Shown here: piece after piece, positions 47,581 to 57,363 of the stretch
Layout of the letters: each line of letters starts with the position of its first letter
How positions within the stretch are numbered: the stretch's first letter is position 1
From: Actinomadura xylanilytica
GTDB lineage: Bacteria; Actinomycetota; Actinomycetes; Streptosporangiales; Streptosporangiaceae
DNA: 64,000 nucleotides
Assembly (NCBI RefSeq): GCF_030283145.1
Contig: NZ_JASNWE010000001.1
Span: 1,177,751-1,241,750 of the forward strand
Direction of reading: 5' to 3'
Translations under genes and position numbers: made by a program
Notes under the pieces: model-generated
What the model was told of the DNA's origin: nothing
Database searches by the model: none
What the model saw: the letters and a program-made list of their open reading frames with translations, nothing else

Positions 47581-48750
47581 TCAGTCGCCCAGGATCGCCT
47601 CGACGAAGGCCTCCGGCTCGAACGGCGCGAGGTCGTCGGGGCCCTCGCCCAGGCCGACCAGCTTCACCGGGACGCCGAGCTCGCGCTGCACCTGGACGAC
47701 GATGCCGCCCTTGGCGGTGCCGTCGAGCTTGGTCAGCACCACGCCGGTGATGTTGACGACCTCGGCGAACACGCGGGCCTGCTGCATCCCGTTCTGGCCG
47801 GTGGTCGCGTCCAGGACCAGCAGCACCTCGTCGACCTCGGCCTGCTTCTCGACCACCCGCTTGACCTTGCCGAGCTCGTCCATCAGCCCGGTCTTGGTGT
47901 GCAGCCGGCCGGCGGTGTCGACGATGACGGTGTCGACCTTGCTGTCGATGCCCTGCTTCACCGCGTCGAAGGCGACGCTGGCCGGGTCGGCGCCCTCGTC
48001 GCGCCGGACGACCTGGGCACCGACGCGCGACCCCCACGTCTCCAACTGGTCGGCGGCGGCGGCGCGGAAGGTGTCGGCGGCGCCGAGCAGGACGGTGCGG
48101 CCGTCTCCGACCAGCACCCGGCCCAGCTTGCCGCAGGTGGTGGTCTTGCCGGTGCCGTTGACCCCGACGACCATCACGACGGCCGGCTTGTTGCCGTGCG
48201 GCTCGGTGTGCAGCGTGCGGTCGAGGTCGGCGCCGATCTGCTTGACCAGCTCCTCCTTGAGCAGGCCGCGCACCTCGGCGGGGCTGCGGGTGCCGAGGAC
48301 CTGGACCCGGGTGCGCAGGTCGTCGGTGATCTGCCGGGCCACCGCGGCGCCCATGTCGGCGGTGATCAGCGTGTCCTCGATCTCCTCCCACGCGTCGTCG
48401 TCGAGCGTCTCGCGCGCCAGCAGGACGAGGAGGGTCTTGCCGAAGGTGTTCTGGGAGCGGGCGAGCCGGGCGCGCAGCCGGACCAGCCGGCCGGCGCCGG
48501 GCGGGGGCCGCTCGATCTCGACCGCGGGCGGCGCAGCGGTCGCCGCGGCGGCCGGCGGCGCCCGTTCGGCGGTGGGCGCCTCCTGATCCGTGGCCCCTGC
48601 GGCGGTGGCCCCGCCGGGGAGGATGTCGGCGGGCCGTTCGGCGGGCTCGACGGGCGGGCGGGGCCTGCGGCGGCCGGGCCGCAGGAACACGACGCCGCCG
48701 ACGATCAGGGCGAGGGCGGCCAGCCCGGCGATGAGGATCAGATATTCCAT
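47581..48750 (-). CDS. ftsY: Signal recognition particle receptor FtsY
   Basis: A 389-residue GTPase. One N-terminal helix (4-23) anchors it, and a Pro/Ala/Glu-rich linker follows. The NG domain has G-V-N-G-T-G-K-T-T, A-D-T-F-R-A-A-A, V-D-T-A-G-R-L and T-K-L-D-G-T-A-K-G-G. The G-L-G-E-G-P-D-D-L end is typical. It pairs with Ffh at the membrane. Confidence 0.96.
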   Translation of the reverse strand: MEYLILIAGLAALALIVGGVVFLRPGRRRPRPPVEPAERPADILPGGATAAGATDQEAPTAERAPPAAAATAAPPAVEIERPPPGAGRLVRLRARLARSQNTFGKTLLVLLARETLDDDAWEEIEDTLITADMGAAVARQITDDLRTRVQVLGTRSPAEVRGLLKEELVKQIGADLDRTLHTEPHGNKPAVVMVVGVNGTGKTTTCGKLGRVLVGDGRTVLLGAADTFRAAAADQLETWGSRVGAQVVRRDEGADPASVAFDAVKQGIDSKVDTVIVDTAGRLHTKTGLMDELGKVKRVVEKQAEVDEVLLVLDATTGQNGMQQARVFAEVVNITGVVLTKLDGTAKGGIVVQVQRELGVPVKLVGLGEGPDDLAPFEPEAFVEAILGD

Positions 48751-49024
48751 AACCACCCCAGTTTTCCAGACCGGCACCGGTGCGCCGAACACACTCCGCT
48801 CGTCCACCGGTCACGCGGTCTTGTGATCGTCCCGGAACGCGGGGCGCGTTCGGGGCGACGACAGTTGTTGATCAAGATGGAATTTCCAGCCCTCCGGATC
48901 ACCAATTCCGCCCGGCCGGCCGGGCAGCGGCGGCGATCCAGCGGCCGAGCCCGTCCGCCGCCTCCTCCGGATCCCCGGCCCGCAGCGTGATGCGCGATGC
49001 GCGCGTGCTCCCGGACGGCGCCGG

Positions 49025-52000
49025 TCAGGCCGGCTCTTGCTCGCGCAGCCGCTGGCTGACGACCTGGGTGACGCCGTCGCCGCGCATGCTGACGCCGTAG
49101 AGCGCGTCGGCGCCCTCCATCGTCCGCTTCTGGTGGGTGATGACGATCAGCTGGGACGACTCGCGCAGCTCCTCGAACACGGTGATCAGCCGCTGCGTGT
49201 TGGTGTCGTCCAGCGCCGCCTCGACCTCGTCGAGCACGTAGAACGGCGACGGGCGGGCCTTGAACACCGCGACCAGGAACGCGATCGCGACCAGCGACCG
49301 CTCGCCGCCCGACAGCAGCGACAGCCGCTTGACCTTCTTGCCCGGCGGGCGCGCGGCGACCTCGACGCCGGTGGCGAGCAGGTCGTCGGGCTCGGTGAGC
49401 GACAGGCTGCCCTCGCCGCCCGGGAACAGCCGCGCGAAGATCCGCTCGAACTCGCGGGCGGTGTCCTCGTAGGCGGAGGCGAACACCGCCTGCACCCGGT
49501 CGTCGACCTCCTTGACGATGTCGAGCAGGTCGCGGCGGGTCTTCTTGAGGTCCTCAAGCTGCGAGGTGAGGAAGGCGTGCCGCTCCTCCAGCGCCGCGAA
49601 CTCCTCCAGCGCCAGCGGGTTGACCTTGCCGAGCTGGTTGAGCTGCCGCTCGGCGGCCTTGGCGCGCTTCTCCTGCACCGTCCGGTCAAAGGGGACGGGC
49701 CGCGCGTCCTCGGACTCGGCCTCGGGGCCCGTCGGCGGGACGAGCTGGTCGGGCCCGTACTCCGCCACCAGCGAGCCGACCTCCAGCCCGAACTCCTCCA
49801 GCGCCCGCTGCTCGAGCTGCTCCAGCCGGAGCCGCTGCTCGGCGCGCGCGACCTCGTTGCCGTGGACCACGTTGACCAGCCGTTCGAGCGTGCCCGACAG
49901 GTCGCGCACCTGGGTGCGGACGACCCTGAGCTCGGCCTCACGGGCGGCGCGGGCGCGTTCGGCCGCCTCGCGCCGCTCGATCGCCGATTCCAGCGACGTC
50001 TCGATGCCCCGCAGCGCGAACCGGCTGCCCTTCAGGACCGCCTCGGCGATCCTGGCCTGCTGCTCGCGGCGGGCGCGGCGGCGGGCGGCCAGGGCCCGCT
50101 CCTCCCGTTCGCGGCGGGCCCCGCGCTCCAGCGCGTCGGCGCGGCCGGTGATCGCCTGGACCCGCTCCTCGGCGGTGCGGACCGACAGCCGCGACTCCAT
50201 CTCGGCGGAGCGCAGCTCCTGCGTGCGGGCGTTCAGCTCGTCGCGGGCGCCGGTGTCGTACCCGGCCTCCTCGGCGACCTCCGCGGCCTCCTCGGACTCG
50301 GCCAGCCGGACCGCCAGCTCCTCGGCCGCCGCGGTGTCGCTCTCCAGGGACTCGCCCGCGGCGTCCAGCGCCTTGGTGAGGCGCTCGGCCTCGCCCCGGG
50401 CGGCGCGGACGTCGGCCTCAAGCCGGGCGGCGCGCTTGGCCTCCTGCGCGGCCCGCGCGTCGAACTCGCGGACCCGGGACCGCACCCGGTCGAGCTCGGA
50501 CTGGGCCTGGTTGACCCCGGCCTGCGCCTGGGTGACGGCCGCCTGCGCCTCGTCGAGCTCGCCCTGGGCGGCCTGCTCGCGTTCGGTGCCGCCGGTGAGC
50601 GCGTCCGCGCTCTGCTCGGCGGCGGTCTCGGCGGCGGCGAGATCCTCGGTCGCCTGGTCGAGCGTGGCGCGCATCTGCAACAGGCTCTGCGCTGCTCCGC
50701 CACCGCCACCCTGCGCCCAGTGCGCGCCGACGAGCTCACCGCCGCGGGTGACGGCCCGCAGGCCCGGTTCGCGCCGGACGAGCCCGGCGGCGGCGGCCAC
50801 GTCGTCCACCACGGCCACGTCGCCCAGCAGGTGCTCCAGCGCGGGCCGCACGGCGTTGGGGACGGTCACCGCGTCGATCGCTCGGTCGACGCCCGGGACC
50901 TCCGGCGCCCTCGCCGCGCCGCCGCCGCCGACCACCAGTCCCGCCCGTCCGGCGTCGCGGTCCCGCAGCAGCGCCAGGGCCGCCTCGGCGGTGTCGAGCG
51001 AACCGACCGCGATGCCCTCGGCGGCGTTGCCGAGCGCCGCCGCCACGGCCGTCTCGTACCCGGGCCGGACGGTCAGCAGCGACGCGACCGTGCCCAGCAC
51101 CCCGGCGATCGACCCGTCCGCAGCGGCGGCGAGGAGCGCCTCGCCGCCGTCGGCGGCGCTCGCCAGGGTCAGGTCGAGGGCCTCGATCCGGGCTCCGAGC
51201 GCGGTGACCCGCTTCTGCGCGGCCTGGTCGGCGGAACGGGCCGCGGTGACCGCCGCGCGGGCGTCCTTCAGCTCCTGGCGCGGCCCGTCGACCGCCGCCC
51301 GCGCGGCCTCGGCCGCGTCCTTCGCCGTGGCGAGGGCCTCCTGGACCGCCTCGTGCTCGGCGGCCAGCTCCGGGTCCTCGACGACCTCGGCCTCGAACGC
51401 CTCGAACTCGGCCTGGGCGCCCTCGGCGCGCTGCCCGGCCTCGTCGCGGGCGTCGGCGAGCCGGCCGATCTCGGACCGTCCGGCCTGGGCCTTGCTGCGC
51501 AGCGCCTCGACCCGGCCGCGCAGCCGGGCCAGCTCCTCGCGGCGGTCGGCGGCGGCGCGGACGGCGGCCTGGAGCCGGCGCTCCTCGGCGCCGAGGGCCT
51601 CCTCGGCGCCCGAGCGCTCCTCGACCGCGCGGGCCAGCGCGTCCTCGGCCTCGTCGAGCGCGGCGCGCAGCATCTCCTCCTGCTCGCGGATCCCGGCGGC
51701 CTCGCGCTCCATGTCCTCGGGGTCACGGCCGCGCCGCTCCTCGTCGCGCGCCTCGGAGGCGTTGCGGTGCCGTTCGGCGGCGAGGTCGGCGACGCCGCGC
51801 AGGCGCTCCTTCAGCGCCGACAGCCGGAACCACGTGTCCTGGACCTGCGCCAGCCTGGGCGCCTCGGCGGTCTCCTCGGCCTCCAGGACGGCCTCGCGCT
51901 CCTGCGCCCCCGCCAGGGCCCGCTCGGTCTCGGTGCGGCGCGCGCGGATCGCCGCCTCGTCGGCGGCCTCCTGCTCCAGCCTGGTGCGCAGCGTCACCAG

Positions 52001-52699
52001 GTCGTCGGCCAGCAGCCGGATCCGCGCGTCGCGCAGGTCGGCCTGGATGACGGCCGCCCGGCGCGCGAGCTCGGCCTGCCGGCCGAGCGGCTTGAGCTGG
52101 CGGCGCAGCTCGCCGGTGAGGTCCTGGACGCGGGTCAGGTTGGCCTGCATCGCGTCCAGCTTGCGCAGCGCCTTCTCCTTCCGCTTTCGGTGCTTGAGGA
52201 CCCCGGCGGCCTCCTCGATCACCGCGCGGCGCCCCTCGTTGCCCGAGTGCAGCACCCGGTCGAGCTGGCCCTGCCCGATGATCACGTGCATCTCGCGGCC
52301 GATGCCCGAGTCCGACAGCAGCTCCTGGATGTCGAGCAGCCGGCACGGGTCGCCGTTGATCGCGTACTCGCTCTGCCCCGACCGGAACATCAGCCGGCTG
52401 ATCTTGACCTCGGTGTAGTCGATCGGCAGCGCGCCGTCGGAGTTGTCGATGGTCAGCACCACCTCGGCCCGCCCGAGCGGCGCCCGGCTGGCGGTGCCGG
52501 CGAAGATGACGTCCTCCATCTTGCCGCCGCGCAGCGACTTGGCGCCCTGCTCCCCCATCACCCACGCGAGCGCGTCGACGACGTTGGACTTGCCCGACCC
52601 GTTCGGGCCGACGACGGCGGTGATGCCCGGCTCGAACTTCAGCGTGGTGGAGGACGCGAAGGACTTGAAGCCGCGCAGCGTCAGGTTCTTCAGATACAC
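49025..52699 (-). CDS. smc: Chromosome segregation SMC ATPase
   Basis: A 1224-residue condensin subunit. Y-L-K-N-L-T-L-R-G-F-K-S-F starts it, with Walker A G-P-N-G-S-G-K-S-N. Two long coiled coils flank the hinge (about 510-680, with V-L-G-T-V-A-S-L-L). The C-terminal head has L-L-S-G-G-E-R-S-L and Walker B V-L-D-E-V-E-A-A-L. The GTG at 52699 has GGAGGAGG upstream and matches the family start; the in-frame extension to 52819 is Arg/Pro-rich. Confidence 0.96.
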   Translation of the reverse strand: MYLKNLTLRGFKSFASSTTLKFEPGITAVVGPNGSGKSNVVDALAWVMGEQGAKSLRGGKMEDVIFAGTASRAPLGRAEVVLTIDNSDGALPIDYTEVKISRLMFRSGQSEYAINGDPCRLLDIQELLSDSGIGREMHVIIGQGQLDRVLHSGNEGRRAVIEEAAGVLKHRKRKEKALRKLDAMQANLTRVQDLTGELRRQLKPLGRQAELARRAAVIQADLRDARIRLLADDLVTLRTRLEQEAADEAAIRARRTETERALAGAQEREAVLEAEETAEAPRLAQVQDTWFRLSALKERLRGVADLAAERHRNASEARDEERRGRDPEDMEREAAGIREQEEMLRAALDEAEDALARAVEERSGAEEALGAEERRLQAAVRAAADRREELARLRGRVEALRSKAQAGRSEIGRLADARDEAGQRAEGAQAEFEAFEAEVVEDPELAAEHEAVQEALATAKDAAEAARAAVDGPRQELKDARAAVTAARSADQAAQKRVTALGARIEALDLTLASAADGGEALLAAAADGSIAGVLGTVASLLTVRPGYETAVAAALGNAAEGIAVGSLDTAEAALALLRDRDAGRAGLVVGGGGAARAPEVPGVDRAIDAVTVPNAVRPALEHLLGDVAVVDDVAAAAGLVRREPGLRAVTRGGELVGAHWAQGGGGGAAQSLLQMRATLDQATEDLAAAETAAEQSADALTGGTEREQAAQGELDEAQAAVTQAQAGVNQAQSELDRVRSRVREFDARAAQEAKRAARLEADVRAARGEAERLTKALDAAGESLESDTAAAEELAVRLAESEEAAEVAEEAGYDTGARDELNARTQELRSAEMESRLSVRTAEERVQAITGRADALERGARREREERALAARRRARREQQARIAEAVLKGSRFALRGIETSLESAIERREAAERARAAREAELRVVRTQVRDLSGTLERLVNVVHGNEVARAEQRLRLEQLEQRALEEFGLEVGSLVAEYGPDQLVPPTGPEAESEDARPVPFDRTVQEKRAKAAERQLNQLGKVNPLALEEFAALEERHAFLTSQLEDLKKTRRDLLDIVKEVDDRVQAVFASAYEDTAREFERIFARLFPGGEGSLSLTEPDDLLATGVEVAARPPGKKVKRLSLLSGGERSLVAIAFLVAVFKARPSPFYVLDEVEAALDDTNTQRLITVFEELRESSQLIVITHQKRTMEGADALYGVSMRGDGVTQVVSQRLREQEPA

Positions 52700-53108
52700 G
52701 CGCTCGCCGTCCTCCTCCGGGAATGGCGCAGGGGGCCGCTTCCCCCTGACGTCCTGCCTCGACCGGGACCGGTGGGCCTCCTCGGGAGGCCGCCGCGCCC
52801 CCGTCCCGTCCCGGCGCACGCCCGGGAGCCCGTCGAACGATACCGGCCGGGGCCCCGCGAGCCCGGCAACCGGACCGGATACGGGAAATCGAGGGATCGG
52901 GAAGATCGCGGCTTGGGTCGTCGCGGGCGGGTCGCGGGCCCAGCGGCCCGTTCGCGGGGTGGCCGAACGGACCCGCCGCCGGGTGGACCCCCGGCCGGCG
53001 GGCGGAATGTTCGGCGGATGTCAGGTAGGGCGTAACGGACACGCCGTGCCCGGCCGCCTGCCCTTCCGGGCCGCCGCCCGGCGCCCGCCGAAGCGGCGGG
53101 CAAAAAGA
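52700..53108. other. Intergenic region upstream of smc
   Basis: No gene is supported: translations are Arg/Pro-rich low complexity. It presumably holds the smc promoter; a -10-like TATCGT (leftward) is at 52837-52842, but no clear -35 accompanies it. Confidence 0.5.
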
Positions 53109-53133
53109 AGGGACGCCTTCACACGGCGTCCCT
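53109..53133 (-). terminator. Rho-independent terminator of the small coiled-coil gene
   Basis: Leftward, AGGGACGCC pairs with GGCGTCCCT over seven bases and is followed by TTCTTTTT, a canonical terminator 27 bases past the stop at 53160. Confidence 0.9.
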
Positions 53134-53159
53134 GTCCTGGTTCTCGAAAAAGGCGCCGA

Positions 53160-53357
53160 TCAGGTCAGCGCCGGTTCACGTTCCTTCACTGCGAGCGACA
53201 TCACGTCGTCGTCCGGAGCCGTCGCGAGCGCGTCGTTCTCTGCCTGAAGCCGCACGAGCTCGGCTTCCAGATCACGTACGCGCTGCTGAAGGCGCCGCAT
53301 CTCCGCGACCATCCGGGGGTCGGGACCGCCGACGTGGCCGAGTAGAGCCTTCGCCAT
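53160..53357 (-). CDS. 65-residue coiled-coil protein
   Basis: A short helix-forming protein (E-M-R-R-L-Q-Q-R-V-R-D-L-E-A-E-L-V-R-L) with heptads of L/V. The ATG has GGAGGAC upstream, and the gene has its own terminator, so expression as a single unit is likely. No function is known to me. Confidence 0.75.
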   Translation of the reverse strand: MAKALLGHVGGPDPRMVAEMRRLQQRVRDLEAELVRLQAENDALATAPDDDVMSLAVKEREPALT

Positions 53358-53535
53358 GACTAAAGGTCCTCCACGCTGAGTAACCAGCAGGGATCGCGCA
53401 CAAAGAGCAACCGAGGTTGGTGCGCGTATCGTCTAGAGTCGCACCGGCCAGTGTCCTGGTCAAGACGCACATCACGGGCCGGTAACAACCTGTCGGCACT
53501 AGTTTAGCAGGTACAAACCGGAATTCCCTACCCGA

Positions 53536-53817
53536 TCACCGTTCCAGGAAACCGGGCGCCTCTCCGCGCGGCTCACTCCACCGTTCGGCGACCCCCGCGA
53601 CGTGCCCCGGCGTGCCCGGACCGCGCAGCAGTTCGAGCATCCGCTCGCACGACGCGCGCGGCCCCTCGGCCACCACCTCGACCCGTCCGTCCCGCAGGTT
53701 GGTGGCGCTGCCGTCCAGACCGAGCTCCAGGGCACGGGCCCGGACCCACCAGCGGAAGCCCACGCCCTGCACCCGGCCGCGGGCCCAAGCGGTCAAGCGT
53801 ACGGTCTGGTCGTCCAT
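53536..53817 (-). CDS. acyP: Acylphosphatase
   Basis: A 93-residue enzyme that hydrolyses acyl phosphates. The catalytic Arg lies in [11 protein letters not shown], and Asn in [11 protein letters not shown]. The usual family length is 90-95. It follows mutM by 16 bases. Confidence 0.93.
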   Translation of the reverse strand: MDDQTVRLTAWARGRVQGVGFRWWVRARALELGLDGSATNLRDGRVEVVAEGPRASCERMLELLRGPGTPGHVAGVAERWSEPRGEAPGFLER

Positions 53818-53833
53818 CGTGGGGTCCGTTCGG

Positions 53834-54796
53834 TTAGTAGCGCGCGCGGCGTGGACGCGGCTGGCACGTCGGGCAACTGTAGGAGGAGCGGTTCATGAAC
53901 TCGTCGCGGCGGATCGGCGTGCCGCAGCGGCGGCACGGCTCGTCCCGCCGCCCGTAGGCGTCGAGCGACCGTTCGAAGTAGCCGCTCTCACCGTCGACGT
54001 CGACGTAGAGGTTGTCGAAGGACGTCCCGCCGACCGCGAGCGCGGCCGACATGACCTCGCGCGCCGCCGTGAGCACCCGGCCCGCCTCGGCCCGGGTGAG
54101 CGTCTCGGTGGGCCGCGCCCAGTGCAGCCGGGCCCGCCACAGCGCCTCGTCGGCGTAGATGTTGCCCACCCCGCTGATCAGCGACTGGTCGAGCAGGGCG
54201 CGCTTGAGGCCGGTCTGGCGGCGGCGCAGCGCGCGGAAGAACGCCTCCTCGTCGAACGCCTCCTCCAGCGGGTCGGCGCCGATGTGCGCGATCGTCGCGG
54301 GGACCGGCGCGCCGCCACCGCCGCCGGTGACGGCGTCGGGCACGAGGTCGGAGACCATGAGGTGCCCGAACGTCCGCTGGTCGACGAAGCGCAGGTCGCG
54401 ACCGCCGTCGGTGAAGGTGATCCGCACCCGCAGATGCTTCTCCCGCTCGCGGTCGGGCTCGCCCACCAGGAGCTGGCCGCTCATGCCCAGATGCGCCAGC
54501 AGCGCCTCCGCGGGCGCCCGCCCCTCCCCGCCGCCGCCGGACCCGGTCCCGGCGGGCAGCGCGCATTCTGGGGCCTCGTGCGGGGCGTCGTCGGCCAGCG
54601 GCAGCCACAGGTACTTGCCGCGGCGGCGCGGAGGCCGCACGGTGCGTCCGGCGAGCCGCCCGGCGAAGTCGGCCGGACCCGTCTCGTGCCTGCGGACGGC
54701 CCTCGGGTGCAGCACCTCGGCCGCCGCGATCGTCCGGCCGGTCGCCCAGCGTTCGAGCCCCCGCCGGACGACCTCGACCTCGGGCAGCTCAGGCAC
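53834..54796 (-). CDS. mutM: Formamidopyrimidine-DNA glycosylase
   Basis: A 320-residue base-excision enzyme for 8-oxoguanine. P-E-L-P-E-V-E gives the catalytic Pro and Glu; R-R-G-K-Y-L-W holds a conserved Lys. The C-terminal zinc finger is C-R-R-C-G ... C-P-T-C. A Gly/Ala-rich insert near 75-100 and another near 155 make it longer than the usual 270-290. It overlaps rnc by 8 bases. Confidence 0.94.
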   Translation of the reverse strand: MPELPEVEVVRRGLERWATGRTIAAAEVLHPRAVRRHETGPADFAGRLAGRTVRPPRRRGKYLWLPLADDAPHEAPECALPAGTGSGGGGEGRAPAEALLAHLGMSGQLLVGEPDREREKHLRVRITFTDGGRDLRFVDQRTFGHLMVSDLVPDAVTGGGGGAPVPATIAHIGADPLEEAFDEEAFFRALRRRQTGLKRALLDQSLISGVGNIYADEALWRARLHWARPTETLTRAEAGRVLTAAREVMSAALAVGGTSFDNLYVDVDGESGYFERSLDAYGRRDEPCRRCGTPIRRDEFMNRSSYSCPTCQPRPRRARY

Positions 54797-55586
54797 CGGC
54801 CGGACCCGCCGGGCGGATGCCGTCGCCGCCGGTCCCGACCCCGGCCCCGCCGTCGGAGGAGGAGCCGGAGTCGCGCGCCACGACGATCTCGCGGATCGCG
54901 TTCCAGGCGGCCTCGGCGGCGTGCTGCTCGGCCTCCTTCTTGCTGCGGCCCTCGCCCGCCCCGTAGGTGGTGCCGGCGACCCGTACCGAGGCGCGGAACG
55001 TCTTCTGGTGGTCGGGGCCGCTCTCGGCGACGTGGTACTCGGGCACGCCGAGCTCCTCGACCGCCGTCAGCTCTTGCAGCGAGGTCTTCCAGTCGAGGCC
55101 CGCGCCCAGCCCCGCCGAGCGGGCGATGAGCCCGTCGAAGAGCCGGTGCACCAGGGCGGACGCCTCGTCCAGGCCCTGGTCGAGATAGACGGCGCCGATC
55201 AGCGCCTCCAGCGTGTCGGCGAGGATCGAGGACTTGTCCCGGCCGCCGGTGCCCTCTTCGCCCCGGCCGAGCCGGATGTGGGCGCCGACGCCCAGGGAGC
55301 GGGCGACGCCCGCCAGGGCCCGCATGTTGACCACCGCGGCGCGCAGCTTGGCGAGCTGCCCCTCGGGAAGGTCGGGGTGCCCCCGGAACAGGGTGTCGGT
55401 GACGACGAGCCCCAGCACCGAGTCGCCCAGGAACTCCAGGCGCTCGTTGGTGGGCAGGCCGCCGTTCTCATAGGCGTACGAACGGTGCGTAAGCGCCCGT
55501 TCGAGCAGGGAAGCGGTGACCTCCACGCCGAGCGCGCTGCTCAGTTCCGCGCGATCCGGCACCGGACCGGACTTCTTACCGCTCAC
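54789..55586 (-). CDS. rnc: Ribonuclease III
   Basis: A 265-residue double-strand RNA nuclease. The signature is [23 protein letters not shown] holds the second acidic pair. The dsRBD (about 160-235) ends in [13 protein letters not shown] Gly/Ser tail of about 30 residues overlaps the mutM start. Confidence 0.95.
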   Translation of the reverse strand: MSGKKSGPVPDRAELSSALGVEVTASLLERALTHRSYAYENGGLPTNERLEFLGDSVLGLVVTDTLFRGHPDLPEGQLAKLRAAVVNMRALAGVARSLGVGAHIRLGRGEEGTGGRDKSSILADTLEALIGAVYLDQGLDEASALVHRLFDGLIARSAGLGAGLDWKTSLQELTAVEELGVPEYHVAESGPDHQKTFRASVRVAGTTYGAGEGRSKKEAEQHAAEAAWNAIREIVVARDSGSSSDGGAGVGTGGDGIRPAGPAGA

Positions 55587-55851
55587 AGGCCCTCCTCACA
55601 GGCCGGGCGCCGCGGGGTGCGCGGTCGCCGTCATGGCGCGTGACGGCCTGGGGCGCGGACGCACGGCGGGAGGAGAGGTCCTCGAAGACGAGGTGCGCGC
55701 CGGTGGTCAATCCCGGCGTGCACCACGGCTCCGGGCTCCGGTCCTCTGCCGGTCACCACGCCGACGTCACCCGCCGGGTGGTCGATGCCCGGCACCTTGA
55801 GGGGCGGGCCGCGTCACGTACGCGGATCCGCCCCCCAGGATGCGAAAGAGC

Positions 55852-56031
55852 TCAGGCCGACGGGGCGATGACCTGCCGCCGGTCGTAGGTGCCGCACGTC
55901 GCACACGCGGTGTGGGGCAGCTTCTTGTCGCGGCAGGTCGGGCAGTCGACCAGGGTCGGAACCGCGGTCTTCCACTGCGAACGCCGGTGCCGCGTGTTGC
56001 TGCGCGACTTCTTGCGCTTGGGGACGGCCAC
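55852..56031 (-). CDS. rpmF: 50S ribosomal protein L32
   Basis: A 59-residue ribosomal protein with GTG start and a GGAGGG site. [15 protein letters not shown] is the family opening. Four cysteines (C-P-T-C ... C-A-T-C-G) make this the zinc-binding type. It lies 51 bases after the DUF177 gene, the standard pairing. 265 bases to rnc hold nothing I can name. Confidence 0.95.
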   Translation of the reverse strand: MAVPKRKKSRSNTRHRRSQWKTAVPTLVDCPTCRDKKLPHTACATCGTYDRRQVIAPSA

Positions 56032-56082
56032 GTCAGCCCTCCTGCTTTCCGTATCGTGGGTCGAATGGACTGCGGGGGAAGA

Positions 56083-56703
56083 TTATCCCCCGCTCCCCGC
56101 GTCGGGGGAGCCCGGCTCCGTCTCCGCGTCGGTACGCGGGACATCGCCGGTCAGGCCCTTGAGCGCCGCCCACCGGGGGTCGGCGACATCATGGTGGTGG
56201 TCAGGTCCGGCGTCGGCCAGCCTGGCACCGCACTCCGTGCACAGGCCGGGACAGTCGTCCCGGCACAGCGGGGACAGCGGCAGCGCGAGCACCACCGCGT
56301 CCCGGAGCAGCGGCTCGAGGTCGATCAGGTCGTCCTCGAGGCGCAGCTCGTCGTCGCCCGCATTCCCGCCGGAGCGGGTGTCAGGATAGACGAAGAGCTC
56401 CTGGAAGTCCGCCTCGAAGCTCGAGGCGATCGGGTCGAGGCAGCGCGCGCACTCCCCTTCGAGGGGGACCGTCGCGGTGCCCGTGAGCAGCACCCCCTCC
56501 AGGACCGCCTCGAGCCGCAGTTCCAGCTCGATGGCCGCACCCTCGGGGACGCCGAGCATCTCGACGCCGAAATTCTCCGGAGCCGGCACGGACAGGCGCT
56601 TCTCCTTCGACGATCCGGGTTGCCTGCTCAGCGCTCGGGTATCGAGCACGAGCGGGGCGTGGGGATCGAGGCGGGACAGCGGATTCCTGCTTTCGTGAGG
56701 CAT
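56083..56703 (-). CDS. yceD: YceD/DUF177 family protein
   Basis: About 206 residues. The core has L-E-G-E-C-A-R-C-L-D-P-I and a downstream C-x3-C-x3-C-x2-C group (C-R-D-D-C-P-G-L-C-T-E-C-G), characteristic of DUF177, found before rpmF across bacteria and linked to 23S rRNA or ribosome maturation. An earlier in-frame ATG at 56757 is possible. Confidence 0.9.
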   Translation of the reverse strand: MPHESRNPLSRLDPHAPLVLDTRALSRQPGSSKEKRLSVPAPENFGVEMLGVPEGAAIELELRLEAVLEGVLLTGTATVPLEGECARCLDPIASSFEADFQELFVYPDTRSGGNAGDDELRLEDDLIDLEPLLRDAVVLALPLSPLCRDDCPGLCTECGARLADAGPDHHHDVADPRWAALKGLTGDVPRTDAETEPGSPDAGSGG

Positions 56704-56791
56704 GGCGAATGACGACCGTCGTTCACGGCCGCTGTCCAGGGTACCGAACGACGGCACGTGCCCGGACCCCCGCCCCTCGGGCCGGACCGGG

Positions 56792-57271
56792 TCAGGACTC
56801 CTGGAGGCGCTTGACGAGCCGTTCGTGGACCGGATCGGGGATCAGCCCGGACACGTCCCCGCCGTACTTGACGATCTCCTTCATCAGGGACGAGGAGAGG
56901 TAGGAGTACAGCGGGTTGGTCGACATGAACATGGTCTCCACGCCCGCCATGCGGTGGTTCATCTGGGCCATCTGGAGCTCGTACTCGTAGTCGCTGACCG
57001 CGCGCAGGCCCTTGACGATCACCGGGATGTCGCTCTGCCGGCAGAAGTCCACCAGCAGCCCGTGCCATTTGTCGATCTTGACGTTGCCGTACTCCCTGGT
57101 CACCTCGCCGAGCATCTCGATGCGCTCGTCGACGGTGAACAACCCCTGCTTGGTCTTGTTGATCATCACCGCGACGACCACCTCGTCGAAGAGCCGGGAG
57201 GCGCGGCTGATGATGTCGAGATGTCCGTTGGTGACGGGATCGAATGAGCCGGGACAAACGACACGGCGCAC
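56792..57271 (-). CDS. coaD: Phosphopantetheine adenylyltransferase
   Basis: A 159-residue enzyme of coenzyme A synthesis. The nucleotidyl-transfer motif is C-P-G-S-F-D-P-V-T-N-G-H; later I-V-K-G-L-R-A-V-S-D-Y-E-Y-E is specific. I chose the GTG at 57271, which has GGAG at good distance and gives the usual actinobacterial start (V-R-R-V-V-C-P-G); an ATG at 57283 adds four residues. Confidence 0.94.
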   Translation of the reverse strand: MRRVVCPGSFDPVTNGHLDIISRASRLFDEVVVAVMINKTKQGLFTVDERIEMLGEVTREYGNVKIDKWHGLLVDFCRQSDIPVIVKGLRAVSDYEYELQMAQMNHRMAGVETMFMSTNPLYSYLSSSLMKEIVKYGGDVSGLIPDPVHERLVKRLQES

Positions 57272-57363
57272 GAGGGACTCCATCCTTGCGAGTGACCTTC
57301 TGTGCAGGTGGGCGCCTGCGGCGCGACCGTACCAAACCGTCCCGAAGCCGCCTTCACCCGGGC

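Noticed and set aside
49037..53035. Very long open frame antisense to smc
   Set aside because: High GC keeps the opposite strand open. The translation is Arg/Gly/Leu-rich without any domain, while smc on the other strand is complete with all motifs.
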